64,000 nt of DNA from Glaciimonas sp. CA11.2 (GCF_034314045.1 NZ_JAVIWL010000001.1:1550001-1614000), one strand, 5' to 3'; positions 36,546-46,430 are shown, counted from the first letter of the stretch. Notes: generated by a model not told the origin, from the sequence alone. Made by a program: numbers and translations.

Positions 36546-37784
36546 ATGGTCAAACCACAAAACGCCACGCAACTCTCCACCTGGATTGACGACCATTTCG
36601 ACGAAGAAGTCGCCTTTCTTCAAACAATCGTTCGCATTCCCACTGACACGCCCCCCGGCAACAATGCGCCGCACGCGGACGTGGTAGCCGAGTTGATGAC
36701 CTCCATGGGTTGGGAAGTTGAGAAGCATGTTGTGCCGGCTGACACGGTGCAGGCGTATGGCATGGAAAGTATTACCAATCTGATCGTTCGCCGTCATTAT
36801 GACGCGCCGGGACCGACCATTGCCCTCAACGCCCACGGCGATGTGGTGCCACCCGGTGACGGTTGGAGCAAACTGCCGTACGGTGGCGAAATTGCGGATG
36901 GCCGTATATTCGGACGGGCAACGGCGGTGTCGAAGGGTGATTTTGCGACGTATATTTTTGCCGTACGTGCGTTGGAAGCTTTAGGCGTGCCGCTAAAAGG
37001 TACGCTGGAATTGCACTTTACTTACGATGAAGAATTTGGTGGTTTGCTTGGTCCGGGTTGGTTGCTGGAGAATAACCTGACCAAACCGGATTACGTCATT
37101 GCGCCCGGATTCAGCTATAACATTGTTACCGCGCACAATGCCTGTTTGCAGTTTGAAGTGACCGTACACGGCAAAGCAACGCATGGCTCGGCACCGGAAA
37201 CCGGCCATGATGCGCTGCAAGCGGCGACCGCCGTTCTGCAAGCGATCTACGCCAAGCTACCTGAACTGAAAGCGATCAGCTCGGCCATTCCTGGCATTAC
37301 CCATCCGACGATGATTGTTGGACGCATCGATGGCGGCACCAACACCAACGTGGTTCCTGGGAAAGTGGTTCTGAAAATGGACCGCCGCATGATTCCGGAA
37401 GAAGATCCGACGCAAGTTGAAAGCGATGTGCGCGCTATGATCGAAGCGGCGGTCGCGGATTTGCCGGGCATACGGGTGGACATTAAACGCCTGTTGCTGG
37501 CCCGCGCGTTACGCCCACTTCCTGGTCACGAATTATTACGCAATAGCTTGCAAAAAAATGCCGAGGCCATATTCGGCGAACCAATATCAACCGATGGCTC
37601 GGCGCTATACACCGATGCCCGACTGTATGGCGAGCAAGGTATTCCGGTGGTGTTATACGGCGCTGGCCCACGCACTTTGAGCGAGTCAAACGCCAAACAG
37701 GCCGATGAAAATCTTTCGCTCGATGATTTGCGCAAGGCCACCAAAGTGGTGTCGATGACGTTGCTGGATTTCTTGCAGGCTTAA
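36546..37784 (+). CDS. M20-fold peptidase-like protein with degenerate metal site
   Basis: The protein is 412 residues with the M20 (ArgE/DapE/CPG2) layout: catalytic domain, lid domain near 200-310 (GKATHGSAPETG) and return to the catalytic domain. The first motif NAHGDVVP (H97, D99) and the catalytic pair DEE (E162-E163) are kept. The bridging aspartate of GRGxxDxKG is replaced (GRATAVSKG, V128), the acidic ligand after PDYVI is glycine, and the C-terminal AH of the GPG...AH motif reads AK. Three of five usual metal ligands are therefore absent. Either this is a subfamily with a different metal site or a binding protein without hydrolase activity. No ribosome site is clear. Confidence 0.8.
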   Translation: MVKPQNATQLSTWIDDHFDEEVAFLQTIVRIPTDTPPGNNAPHADVVAELMTSMGWEVEKHVVPADTVQAYGMESITNLIVRRHYDAPGPTIALNAHGDVVPPGDGWSKLPYGGEIADGRIFGRATAVSKGDFATYIFAVRALEALGVPLKGTLELHFTYDEEFGGLLGPGWLLENNLTKPDYVIAPGFSYNIVTAHNACLQFEVTVHGKATHGSAPETGHDALQAATAVLQAIYAKLPELKAISSAIPGITHPTMIVGRIDGGTNTNVVPGKVVLKMDRRMIPEEDPTQVESDVRAMIEAAVADLPGIRVDIKRLLLARALRPLPGHELLRNSLQKNAEAIFGEPISTDGSALYTDARLYGEQGIPVVLYGAGPRTLSESNAKQADENLSLDDLRKATKVVSMTLLDFLQA

Positions 37785-37827
37785 TGTCTGTGTCGATGCG
37801 GCGCTTCTATGTCTTTGCTGGCGAGAA

Positions 37828-39894
37828 TCACTGACTCGCCAGCATCTCTGAAATAGTCTCCGCAGGAACCGGCTCACTAAACAAAAAACCCTGATATTGA
37901 TCACAGCCAATCTGTCTGAAAAACCGTAACTGCTCAACGTTAGCGACGCCTTCAGCGACCACGGTCAATTGCAAACTATGTGCCAACGTCACAATCGCGC
38001 GCACAATCGCGCGATCTTCGAGATTACTCTCCAGGGATTGCACAAAAGAGCGGTCAATCTTAATTTCGCTCAATGGAAAGCGACGTAAATAACTCAAGCT
38101 GGAATAACCGGTCCCAAAATCATCGATTGAAACCCGCACGCCTAATCGATTCAATTCGCGCAGCACGTCAATGGCATTCTCTGGATTACCCATCAGCGAT
38201 CCTTCCGTCAGCTCCAATATGAGACTTGCTGCCGGTATCGCATGCCGCTTTAAAACAGTCATCGTACTATCCACCAGGTCGCGCTGTAAAAATTGATGCG
38301 CTGATAGATTCACCGAGATGGGAATGATCTCCGGCATCAAACCCTGATTTTGCCATTGTCGGCTTTGCTTACATGCAGCCTCCATCACCCAATCTCCGAT
38401 CGCCACTATCAAACCACTTTCCTCGGCCAGAGGAATAAATCTGGTCGGCGACACGAGGCCGTATTCGGGGTGCTTCCAGCGTAAAAGTCCTTCAACACCG
38501 ACAATTTTTCCAGATTTGATATCCACTTTGGGTTGGTAATACATCCGAAATTCATTTTCCCGTAATGCGGGACGCAATCCACTTTCCAGGTCAATCCGGT
38601 CACGATTGCGCGCATGCATTTCTGACGTGAAAAATTGATAATTGTTGCGCCCATGTTGCTTCACATGCGACATCGCTATGTCTGCGGTAGCCAGTAACGA
38701 TTCAGCCGTGTTGCCATTATGGGGAAACAGGCTGATGCCAATGGACGCTGTCACATGAATCTCATGCGAAGGAACATGCAAAGGACGCCCTAATAGCTCG
38801 ATCAGATTTTCTGCCATCCGGGCGGCGTCCTTGGTCTGACGCACTTCTGCCAATACAACAAAATCATCGCCGCTCAACCGCGCCAACATGTCGCCCAGGC
38901 GCAGCGTCTGGCGGATGCGCAACACAAACGCATTGAGCAGTTGATCGCCGGCAGCGCGTCCGAGCGATTCATTCACAGTTTTCAGACGATCAATATTGAT
39001 GTGCAGGATGGTAAATAGGATTGGTTTACCCTCTGCGCTGGCGATGGTCTCCGCAATTTTTTTATTGAGTAAGGAGCGGTTAGGTAAACTGGTCAACGCA
39101 TCGTGCGTGCCGAGATAAGCCAGTTTCGAATGGACCGTTTTAAGAGAGGCGCGCAGTGCTTCGGCATAGCGTCGACTCCGAATATCGATAAACGACCACA
39201 ACAATATAAACGCCAATATCATCAATATCATTCCTGACACTGAAAACGCCAGCCAATTGTGGTCCAGCCCGTCGTTTAACCCATACAGTGAGGCCGAAGA
39301 AAAACGTGAAGCAGCCATATTGGTGAAATGCATTCCGATAATCGCCAGCCCCATAATGATCGAGGCCGAAAATCGCGTCAATTTTGTATGCCAACTGTCG
39401 CCCCCACGCAAACGAAACCCGAGCCATAAAGCGACAATGGCACCGACGATCGCCACGCCAACCGAAGCCACGAACAGTGCCGGATCGTAACGCAATCCAG
39501 AGCCAAATTTGATCGCAGCCATTCCCACGTAATTCATAGCCGAAAGACCGACGCCGATGACGATGCCACCGAATACCAGATTGTGCCGGTTTCTACGCGT
39601 GCCCTTGACCATGAACAAAGCAAAGCAAGACACGACCACCGCAATCAACCATGAAAGCAAAGTTACCCTTGCACTATACGAGACCTTTATTGGCAAATAA
39701 AACGCCAGTATCCCAATGAAATGCATCGCCCAAATTCCGGTACCTATTGTGATACCGCCTCCGATCAACCAAGCTAACGCTTGCCCGCGCCGCGCACGAC
39801 TAACACGCCCAGCTAACATCAATCCAAAATAGGAAGCCATGACAGCAACAACGAAGGCGAGTATGTAAAGCGAAGGAATAGAGGCGTCATTCAT
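37828..39894 (-). CDS. MHYT-GGDEF-EAL membrane signalling protein
   Basis: The protein is 688 residues from the ATG at 39894. Seven hydrophobic helices form the MHYT sensor with motifs MHFI (57-60), MNYV (120-123, second histidine position lost) and MHFT (188-191). The GGDEF domain has SGDDF at 341-345, a variant that may be inactive. The EAL domain has EGL at 468-470 with VNLSA, LELTEG, IDDFGTGYSSL, KIDRSF and VAEGV, so phosphodiesterase activity is plausible. MHYT is thought to sense oxygen, CO or NO through copper. It is the second c-di-GMP protein of this window. The frame is open to 39945. Confidence 0.9.
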   Translation of the reverse strand: MNDASIPSLYILAFVVAVMASYFGLMLAGRVSRARRGQALAWLIGGGITIGTGIWAMHFIGILAFYLPIKVSYSARVTLLSWLIAVVVSCFALFMVKGTRRNRHNLVFGGIVIGVGLSAMNYVGMAAIKFGSGLRYDPALFVASVGVAIVGAIVALWLGFRLRGGDSWHTKLTRFSASIIMGLAIIGMHFTNMAASRFSSASLYGLNDGLDHNWLAFSVSGMILMILAFILLWSFIDIRSRRYAEALRASLKTVHSKLAYLGTHDALTSLPNRSLLNKKIAETIASAEGKPILFTILHINIDRLKTVNESLGRAAGDQLLNAFVLRIRQTLRLGDMLARLSGDDFVVLAEVRQTKDAARMAENLIELLGRPLHVPSHEIHVTASIGISLFPHNGNTAESLLATADIAMSHVKQHGRNNYQFFTSEMHARNRDRIDLESGLRPALRENEFRMYYQPKVDIKSGKIVGVEGLLRWKHPEYGLVSPTRFIPLAEESGLIVAIGDWVMEAACKQSRQWQNQGLMPEIIPISVNLSAHQFLQRDLVDSTMTVLKRHAIPAASLILELTEGSLMGNPENAIDVLRELNRLGVRVSIDDFGTGYSSLSYLRRFPLSEIKIDRSFVQSLESNLEDRAIVRAIVTLAHSLQLTVVAEGVANVEQLRFFRQIGCDQYQGFLFSEPVPAETISEMLASQ

Positions 39895-40378
39895 CAAAAT
39901 AGGTTTACAGTAATAGTGCGTTAAGTCATTCAACAAACGACACAATCTATAAGCGGGTCATAGCAATCTGAATATATTTTTTTGTTAACTTTCGTTCTTC
40001 ATTGGCAGCCCGCTTGTCTAGCCAATCCGTTCGCTTTGACAGCGCAAATGCAAACCATCATTGCCGCGTATTCTGTCAGGGCGCTCAGGCAATAAGGCTG
40101 ACCCTATTCCCCAGCGGCAATTATTTGGCGAATGCTATAAAATGCTACCGCTAACGTTATTCCTCGAACATGCCAACTGTTCTCGGATTTCATTTTTAAA
40201 AAACAATGATGCAGTATTGGATTATTGGCTGCACCGGTCTCTTTTTGTCACTCTTGCTTTTTACCTACACTATGTCGACGTTTCGTCGCGCCACCACTCA
40301 GCGTAAAATCTTGTGCTATCCAATGCGATTGTTTAGGCAATGCAAGACAGGCATCATTCGCACACTTCAAAGTTCTTA
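39895..40378. other. Intergenic region
   Basis: Divergent promoter region of the MHYT gene and the MFS gene. Short frames are not gene-like. No hairpin with a T run is seen. Confidence 0.35.
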
Positions 40379-41617
40379 ATGACAAACAACATCGACACTG
40401 TAACGCCAGAAAAAATGCTGCCCGGCTGGCTCATCTTGCTCGGTGCACTAACAGCGATTGGCTCCCTTTCGATTGATATGTACCTGCCAAGTTTCCCAAC
40501 TATTGCAAAAGATTTTGCGGTCGGCAGCAATCTGGTCCAACTCACGTTAGCTAGCTTCCTGGTGGGCCTGGCGGTCGGTCAAATGTTTTACGGACCGCTA
40601 AGTGATCACTTTGGCCGTAAACCGCCGCTCTATTTTGGCCTCGGGCTGTATACGCTTGCGTCCATTGCCTGCCTGTTTGCGCCAGATGTGACAACGCTGA
40701 TCTTTGCGCGGTTTATGCAAGGGCTTGGCGGTTGCGCCGGGATGGTCGTCGGGCGTGCCGTCATTCGGGATCGCATGGGCGCAGCTGGATCGGCCAAGGC
40801 ATTTTCACTATTAATGCTGGTCATGGGAATCGCCCCGATTCTGGCGCCGTTGATCGGCGGAGAAGTGCTTAAACTGTGGGGTTGGCGCGTCATTTTTGGC
40901 GGTCTGACGTGTTTTGGCTTGTTTTGTCTGGTTGCTATTCATACCACGATGCAAGAAACCCTGAAACGCCAGGACACTGCACCGCTACATTTGGGACGGG
41001 TATTAAAACAATACGGCTCCTTACTTATGGACCGTCAATTCCTGGCCTACGCTTTGTGCGGCGGTTTATTGCAGGCGGGTATGTTTGCTTATATCACCGG
41101 TTCACCTTTTGTGCTGATCGAACTACACGGTATCAAGCCAGAAAATTTCGGCTGGGTTTTTGGCGCCAATGCCATCGGCCTGATTGGCGCTTCGCAGCTC
41201 AATGCCCGACTCGTCGGAAAGCTAACTCCCGACGCCATTCTGGGGCGGGCTTTATGGCTTCCCGCCGGTTTAACCTTAGTCATCACGATTCTGGTCGTAG
41301 CTGGCGTAAATAATCTGCCGCTATTGCTCGTCGGCTTCTTTGGATTTATGGCCTCTTATGGTTTTATTAGTCCGAATGCATCAGCAATCGCCTTGTCCCA
41401 GCAAGGCCATCAAGCCGGTACTGCGTCAGCGTTAATGGGGACGGTACAATTCTCTCTCGGCATCATCGCCGGTGTCAGCATGAGTCTGTGGCACGACGGC
41501 ACTGCGCGACCATTGATGATGGTGATGAGCGTGTGCGGCGTCGGCGCATTGCTTCTACATCGCACTATCGCCCGACCGGAACATGATCGAATGCTGTCAC
41601 TAGGGACAAAAATGTGA
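40379..41617 (+). CDS. Bcr/CflA-family multidrug MFS transporter
   Basis: From the ATG at 40379 the protein is 412 residues with twelve hydrophobic segments. The Bcr signatures are present: SIDMYLPSFPTIAKDF at the first helix, GQMFYGPLSDHFGRKPPLYFG (motif A) and RFMQGLGGCAGMVVGRAVIRD. The family exports drugs and small molecules such as bicyclomycin, chloramphenicol and sulfonamides by proton antiport; substrate here is unknown. An ATG at 40340 is in frame but adds a histidine-rich stretch unlike the family. Confidence 0.9.
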   Translation: MTNNIDTVTPEKMLPGWLILLGALTAIGSLSIDMYLPSFPTIAKDFAVGSNLVQLTLASFLVGLAVGQMFYGPLSDHFGRKPPLYFGLGLYTLASIACLFAPDVTTLIFARFMQGLGGCAGMVVGRAVIRDRMGAAGSAKAFSLLMLVMGIAPILAPLIGGEVLKLWGWRVIFGGLTCFGLFCLVAIHTTMQETLKRQDTAPLHLGRVLKQYGSLLMDRQFLAYALCGGLLQAGMFAYITGSPFVLIELHGIKPENFGWVFGANAIGLIGASQLNARLVGKLTPDAILGRALWLPAGLTLVITILVVAGVNNLPLLLVGFFGFMASYGFISPNASAIALSQQGHQAGTASALMGTVQFSLGIIAGVSMSLWHDGTARPLMMVMSVCGVGALLLHRTIARPEHDRMLSLGTKM

Positions 41618-41765
41618 AGCAGTCGGCGAAACCATCGTTAGCACGAATGCTATATGCGTGAATGACGGTATACCGATATTGATCGCTAAGCGTTTATTTC
41701 CCGGGAACAAAACGCTCTAAAATTTTTTGCGTAGAATACCCTAACTCTTTTTCATCCTTACAGCT

Positions 41766-42662
41766 ATGCAAGCAGGTATGTTTTACGCGTTCTCCTCTTA
41801 CGTCCTATGGGGCATTTTCCCGCTGTACTTCAAAGCGTTACGTGACATTCCGCCGGTCGATATCGTCATGCACCGGATGCTATGGTCATTTCTGTTCTTG
41901 GTGATCGTGCTGGCTTTTCGCAAGCAATGGGCCTGGATTGTGCCGGTACTGCGCCAACCCCGCGTTCTTGCTGGCTTTACTGCCAGTGCGTTTTTGTTGG
42001 CGGCTAACTGGACTACCTATGTCTGGGCCTGCAACAACGATCACATCGTCGATGCCAGTCTGGGGTATTTCGTTAGCCCTCTTGTCAGCGTCGGTCTCGG
42101 CTTTGTGTTTTTGGGTGAGCGCCCTCGCTTTATGCAATGGTTAGCGATCATACTCGCCGCTAGCGCGGTCATCTGGCTAACCTGGCAAACTGGTCATCCT
42201 CCGTGGATTTCATTAGCTCTTGCCGTGAGTTTTGGTGGCTACGGTTTGTTGCGCAAGACGGCCAGTCTTGGTGCGCTACCCGGGCTTGCATTGGAAACCG
42301 CGCTGGTATTGCCGCTGACGCTAGCCTATCTGGCTTTCACCACTTACCATGGTCAAAATAGTTTTATGACAGCATCACACTCGTCGCAATGGTTGTTGGC
42401 GGCGGCGGGTCCAATCACCTCCATTCCGCTCTTGCTGTTCGCCGCTGGTGCACGTCGCATTCCTCTTTCGCTGCTTGGACTGTTGCAATACATCACGCCG
42501 ACCATCCAGTTGCTGTTAGGCGTATTACTCTATAACGAACAACTCGATGGCACTAAACTGATTGGATTTACCGTCATTTGGAGTGCACTTGTGTTGTACT
42601 CGGCAGAAGGCTTGTGGCGCGCATGGCCGAGCATTGGGCGGCAATCCGGTTCCGCAAGTTAG
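41766..42662 (+). CDS. rarD: EamA-family transporter RarD
   Basis: The protein is 298 residues with ten hydrophobic segments in two EamA halves. The N-terminus YAFSSYVLWGIFPLYFKAL and the segment ANWTTYVWACNNDHIVDASL, then GYFVSPLVSVGLG, are the RarD pattern. RarD-type proteins are inner-membrane permeases of the DMT superfamily, in some cases linked to chloramphenicol sensitivity. It lies 150 bp after the MFS gene on the same strand; a shared transcript is possible. Confidence 0.9.
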   Translation: MQAGMFYAFSSYVLWGIFPLYFKALRDIPPVDIVMHRMLWSFLFLVIVLAFRKQWAWIVPVLRQPRVLAGFTASAFLLAANWTTYVWACNNDHIVDASLGYFVSPLVSVGLGFVFLGERPRFMQWLAIILAASAVIWLTWQTGHPPWISLALAVSFGGYGLLRKTASLGALPGLALETALVLPLTLAYLAFTTYHGQNSFMTASHSSQWLLAAAGPITSIPLLLFAAGARRIPLSLLGLLQYITPTIQLLLGVLLYNEQLDGTKLIGFTVIWSALVLYSAEGLWRAWPSIGRQSGSAS

Positions 42663-42956
42663 ATTAGTACCGCCATCGCGACATAATGACATGGCGCTAT
42701 ATAACCTGATAACCCATAGCCATACATAGTCAGGCTTAGCCAGTTCGGTTATCCTAGTCATCCTGCGCTAGTACGCTGCGTCATTTTTTGAATACCGTAG
42801 GACTTAGACCGCAATCCAAACAGTGCGATTTCCCGTTAGCCGAAATAGTTGGCTGTTCGATACGCCCGACCGCTTCCGGGAGGAAGTCGGCGTTTAACGG
42901 TAACGATTTGCGTCGGTCCGACCTCCTTTTTCTGACACTTCACCGAGAAGACCATC

Positions 42957-44624
42957 ATGGCCCAATACGTATATACAATGAACAAGGTCGGCAAGATCGT
43001 GCCGCCAAAACGACAGATTCTGAAAGACATCTCGCTGTCGTTTTTCCCAGGTGCCAAGATTGGCGTGCTGGGTCTGAACGGCTCCGGCAAATCCACTTTA
43101 CTCAAAATTATGGCCGGTATCGACACCGACATTCAGGGTGAAGCCACGCCGATGCCGGGTTTGAATATTGGCTATCTGCCACAAGAGCCACAACTGGATC
43201 CAGAACAAACCGTGCGGCAGGCTGTTGAAGGCGGTCTCGGCGAAGCCTTCGAAGCACGTGCCAAACTGGACGCCGTCTATGCAGCCTATGCAGAACCGGA
43301 CGCCGATTTTGATGCGCTGGCGACTGAGCAAGGCCGGCTTGAGGCGATTATCTCCACCTCCGACGGTGGCAATCTGGAGCTGCAACTGGAAATGGCCGCA
43401 GACGCACTGCGCTTGCCACCATGGGATGCCATTATTGGCGTGTTATCTGGTGGTGAAAAACGCCGTGTTGCGCTATGCCGATTGCTGCTGTCAAAACCCG
43501 ACATGTTGCTGCTTGATGAGCCAACCAACCATTTGGATGCTGAATCAGTCGATTGGCTAGAACAATTTCTGCAACGCTTTCCCGGGACTGTGGTCGGCAT
43601 TACCCATGATCGCTACTTTCTCGACAATGCCGCCGAATGGATTTTGGAACTGGATCGCGGCCACGGTATCCCGTGGAAGGGCAATTACAGTTCGTGGCTG
43701 GAACAAAAAGGCGACCGCCTGAAACAAGAAGAAGCCACCGAATCGTCGCGCCAGAAAACCATTGCAAAAGAACTTGAATGGGTTCGCCAGAATCCAAAAG
43801 GGCGTCAGGCTAAAAGTAAAGCACGTCTTGCACGCTTCAATGAGTTAAGCGAGCATGAATACCAAAAGCGTAACGAAACCTCGGAAATTTTCATTCCGGT
43901 AGCCGAGCGTCTGGGGAATGAAGTCATCGAATTCAAGAACGTTTCCAAATCTTTCGGCGACCGTTTATTGATTGATGACCTGAGTTTTACTGTCCCGGCA
44001 GGCGCGATTGTCGGGATTATCGGCCCCAACGGCGCAGGTAAATCAACGCTGTTTAAAATGATCACAGGCAAAGAACAACCGGATAGCGGCGAAGTTGTCA
44101 TCGGTCAAACGGCACGCGTCTCCATCGTCGATCAGCATCGCGATGCGCTGTCTGACAGCAAAACCGTGTTCGAAGACGTCTCTGGCGGGGCAGATATCCT
44201 GACCGTTGGTCGGTTTGAAATGGCATCCCGCGCCTATTTAGGGCGCTTCAACTTTAAGGGTGGCGACCAGCAAAAAATCGTCGGCAACTTGTCCGGCGGT
44301 GAGCGTGGTCGTTTGCATCTGGCCAAAACGCTGCTGCAAGGCGGCAACGTGTTACTACTCGATGAACCGTCCAACGATCTTGACGTAGAAACGTTGCGCG
44401 CGCTGGAAGATGCCTTGCTGGAATTTGCCGGTAGTGTCATGGTGATCTCCCATGATCGCTGGTTTCTGGATCGGATTGCAACGCATATTCTGGCGTTCGA
44501 AAGTAATTCGCAAGTCACGTTTTTTGATGGCAATTATCAGGAATATGAAGCCGATAAGCGTAAACGTCTGGGCGAAGAGGGCGCTAAACCTAAGCGCATT
44601 CGCTACAAGCCGGTAACGCGTTAA
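42957..44624 (+). CDS. ettA: Energy-dependent translational throttle protein EttA (ABC-F)
   Basis: The protein is 555 residues with two ABC domains and no membrane segment. Walker A motifs are GLNGSGKST and GPNGAGKST, signatures are LSGGEKRRVAL and LSGGERGRLHL, and Walker B motifs are LLLDEPTNHLD and LLLDEPSNDLD. The N-terminus MAQYVYTMNKVGKIVPPKRQ and the C-terminus KRIRYKPVTR are diagnostic of EttA. It binds the ribosomal E site and gates the first peptide bond according to ATP/ADP level. The 294 bases upstream hold no gene. Confidence 0.95.
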   Translation: MAQYVYTMNKVGKIVPPKRQILKDISLSFFPGAKIGVLGLNGSGKSTLLKIMAGIDTDIQGEATPMPGLNIGYLPQEPQLDPEQTVRQAVEGGLGEAFEARAKLDAVYAAYAEPDADFDALATEQGRLEAIISTSDGGNLELQLEMAADALRLPPWDAIIGVLSGGEKRRVALCRLLLSKPDMLLLDEPTNHLDAESVDWLEQFLQRFPGTVVGITHDRYFLDNAAEWILELDRGHGIPWKGNYSSWLEQKGDRLKQEEATESSRQKTIAKELEWVRQNPKGRQAKSKARLARFNELSEHEYQKRNETSEIFIPVAERLGNEVIEFKNVSKSFGDRLLIDDLSFTVPAGAIVGIIGPNGAGKSTLFKMITGKEQPDSGEVVIGQTARVSIVDQHRDALSDSKTVFEDVSGGADILTVGRFEMASRAYLGRFNFKGGDQQKIVGNLSGGERGRLHLAKTLLQGGNVLLLDEPSNDLDVETLRALEDALLEFAGSVMVISHDRWFLDRIATHILAFESNSQVTFFDGNYQEYEADKRKRLGEEGAKPKRIRYKPVTR

Positions 44625-44646
44625 TTATTATTTTTTAATTATTACC

Positions 44647-44681
44647 GGTTACTGGTTACCGGTTACTGGTTACTGGTTAAT
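44647..44681. repeat. Tandem heptamer repeat GGTTACY
   Basis: Five consecutive heptamers read GGTTACT, GGTTACC, GGTTACT, GGTTACT and GGTTAAT, preceded by a partial TATTACC unit. It lies just after ettA, before the hairpin at 44691. It is a short microsatellite that could vary by slippage. Confidence 0.7.
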
Positions 44682-44690
44682 TGTTACGCC

Positions 44691-44723
44691 GGGCGAATAC
44701 GCAAATCAGAGCGTTATTCGCCC
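44691..44723 (+). terminator. Hairpin downstream of ettA
   Basis: GGGCGAATACGC (44691-44702) pairs with GCGTTATTCGCCC (44711-44723) with one bulged T. There is no T run. It is a possible terminator for ettA or the convergent argP. Confidence 0.5.
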
Positions 44724-44788
44724 GTTGATCCTGACTCATGACGTAGTCGCCATGTCAAATTGTTACCCTGTATGCCAGATAACAATCA

Positions 44789-45721
44789 TCATCGATTATT
44801 CAAACGCGTATTTGCAGTATCCAATGTGAGCGGGTCGTAACTCAGACTACGTCGCGCGGTCTGAATAATGTGTTGTGATAACGCTTCCGTGAGCGGTGTC
44901 TGAATATTCCAGGCATGCCACACCAGCGGTACATCGATCCCATCCCCGGGCGTTAAATCGACCAAATCCCCACACGCCAGCGCGCGTTCAATTTGTAGCG
45001 TCGGCAACATGCCATAACCAAAGCCACTGTGTACAAATTTTTCAAAGGCGTCGACCGAGGCAATCGAATGATGCGGATAAGGTGTGCCCCATCCTAAGCG
45101 CCAATTCAAAAACCGTGCATGTAATGCATCTTTCTGATTAAACACAACAGCCGGTGCTTGCGCCACTGCGGCGGAGGTAAAGCCGTCACTAAACCAGCGT
45201 GCCGCGAACGCTGGTGACGCGGCGCAGATATACCGCTCCACCCCAAGCGGTGACGCTGTTGTGCCGGCCACAGGCGCCATCGAACTGGTAACACACGCGA
45301 AAACTGTGCCTTCACGCAACAATTGCAGTGTATGGTCCTGATCGTCTATTAGTACCGTCAACTGGCATTGCGGTGGATTGAGTACGGGCGCCAAAGCGTC
45401 CAGCAACCATGTTGCGAGCGTGTCGGCATTCACCGCAATCGCGATTTCCGGCAAAGTATCGGGTTCATCGGTATCAATTGCGAGCGCAGCTTCCATCAGC
45501 TTGACCTGGCTATAATGCGCAATCAGGCGCTGACCCAGCGTCGTCGCAAATGGCGGCTGTGCACGCACGATCAATAATTGACCCGCCAATTCTTCCAAAG
45601 TCCGAATACGTTGCGACACCGCCGATTGGCTGATATGCAACGACGTCGCCGCCTTCTCAAAGCTGCCTAAGGCGACGACTGCATTGAGCGCTGCCAAGCC
45701 GCGATAGTCCAGATTTTTCAT
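44789..45721 (-). CDS. argP: LysR-type regulator ArgP (IciA)
   Basis: The protein is 310 residues. The winged helix at residues 8-40 reads LNAVVALGSFEKAATSLHIS, then QSAVSQRIRTLEELAG, which is the ArgP form. The effector domain follows. ArgP activates the arginine/lysine exporter gene argO and responds to arginine and lysine. The divergent neighbour 100 bp away is exactly argO, which supports the name. GGGG precedes the ATG. Confidence 0.9.
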   Translation of the reverse strand: MKNLDYRGLAALNAVVALGSFEKAATSLHISQSAVSQRIRTLEELAGQLLIVRAQPPFATTLGQRLIAHYSQVKLMEAALAIDTDEPDTLPEIAIAVNADTLATWLLDALAPVLNPPQCQLTVLIDDQDHTLQLLREGTVFACVTSSMAPVAGTTASPLGVERYICAASPAFAARWFSDGFTSAAVAQAPAVVFNQKDALHARFLNWRLGWGTPYPHHSIASVDAFEKFVHSGFGYGMLPTLQIERALACGDLVDLTPGDGIDVPLVWHAWNIQTPLTEALSQHIIQTARRSLSYDPLTLDTANTRLNNR

Positions 45722-45732
45722 ATTCCCCCATC

Positions 45733-45747
45733 ATAAGAATTTCTTAT
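45733..45747. promoter_or_regulatory. 15-bp palindrome in the argP-argO promoter region
   Basis: ATAAGAATTTCTTAT is a perfect inverted repeat (7+1+7) located 11 bp upstream of argP and 75 bp before argO. Its position and shape suit an ArgP (LysR-type) operator controlling both genes. The assignment is inferred. Confidence 0.5.
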
Positions 45748-45821
45748 CTATCAGTAGATTCATTCATTGTACTTATATTTCTTGCGGCATTAAGCTTCTT
45801 CCATTGAATGAAGGAGCATGC

Positions 45822-46430
45822 ATGGAAACCGCAGCATTTATCAAAGGTATGGGATTAGGTGGCGGATTGATTATCGCTATTGGCGCACAAAACGCATTTA
45901 TTTTACGTCAGGGCTTGCAGCGTCAGTATGTACTTACATCAGTGCTGATTTGTGGTTTGTGCGACTCGTTGCTCATCGCGCTTGGCGTTGCTGGTGTTGG
46001 TGCATTGATTGCCGATAATCCCGCTTTATTTGCGTTCTCAAAATGGGGTGGCGCGGCATTTTTGTGCTGGTGTGGAATCCGCTCTGCTTTGGCCGCGTGG
46101 AAGCCGACCGCATTGATAACAACCACGGCACCGCTCGCCCCTCCGCGTTATGCCGCCGTGATCACCAGCGCGCTGGCCTTTAGCCTGCTCAATCCGCACG
46201 CTTATCTCGATACGGTAGTCTTGCTAGGATCAGTCGGCGGACAAGAGATTGGCATGGGCCGGGTGTTGTTTGCTGCGGGTGCCATGCTGGCTTCGCTTCT
46301 CTGGTTTTTGAGCCTGGGATTCGGCGCACGCTTTGCCGCACCGATTTTTGCCAAGCCAATTGCATGGCGTATTCTGGATGGTGTCATTGCAGTAGTCATG
46401 TGGTCGATTGCGGCTTCACTGCTACTGTAA
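45822..46430 (+). CDS. argO: LysE/ArgO-family amino acid exporter
   Basis: From the ATG at 45822 (AAGGAG five bases upstream) the protein is 202 residues with six hydrophobic segments. GLGGGLIIAIGAQNAFILRQGL is the LysE/ArgO N-terminal signature and SLLNPHAYLDTVVLLGSVG the mid-chain signature. It exports arginine or lysine to prevent toxic build-up. It is paired with divergent argP, as in enterobacteria. Confidence 0.93.
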   Translation: METAAFIKGMGLGGGLIIAIGAQNAFILRQGLQRQYVLTSVLICGLCDSLLIALGVAGVGALIADNPALFAFSKWGGAAFLCWCGIRSALAAWKPTALITTTAPLAPPRYAAVITSALAFSLLNPHAYLDTVVLLGSVGGQEIGMGRVLFAAGAMLASLLWFLSLGFGARFAAPIFAKPIAWRILDGVIAVVMWSIAASLLL

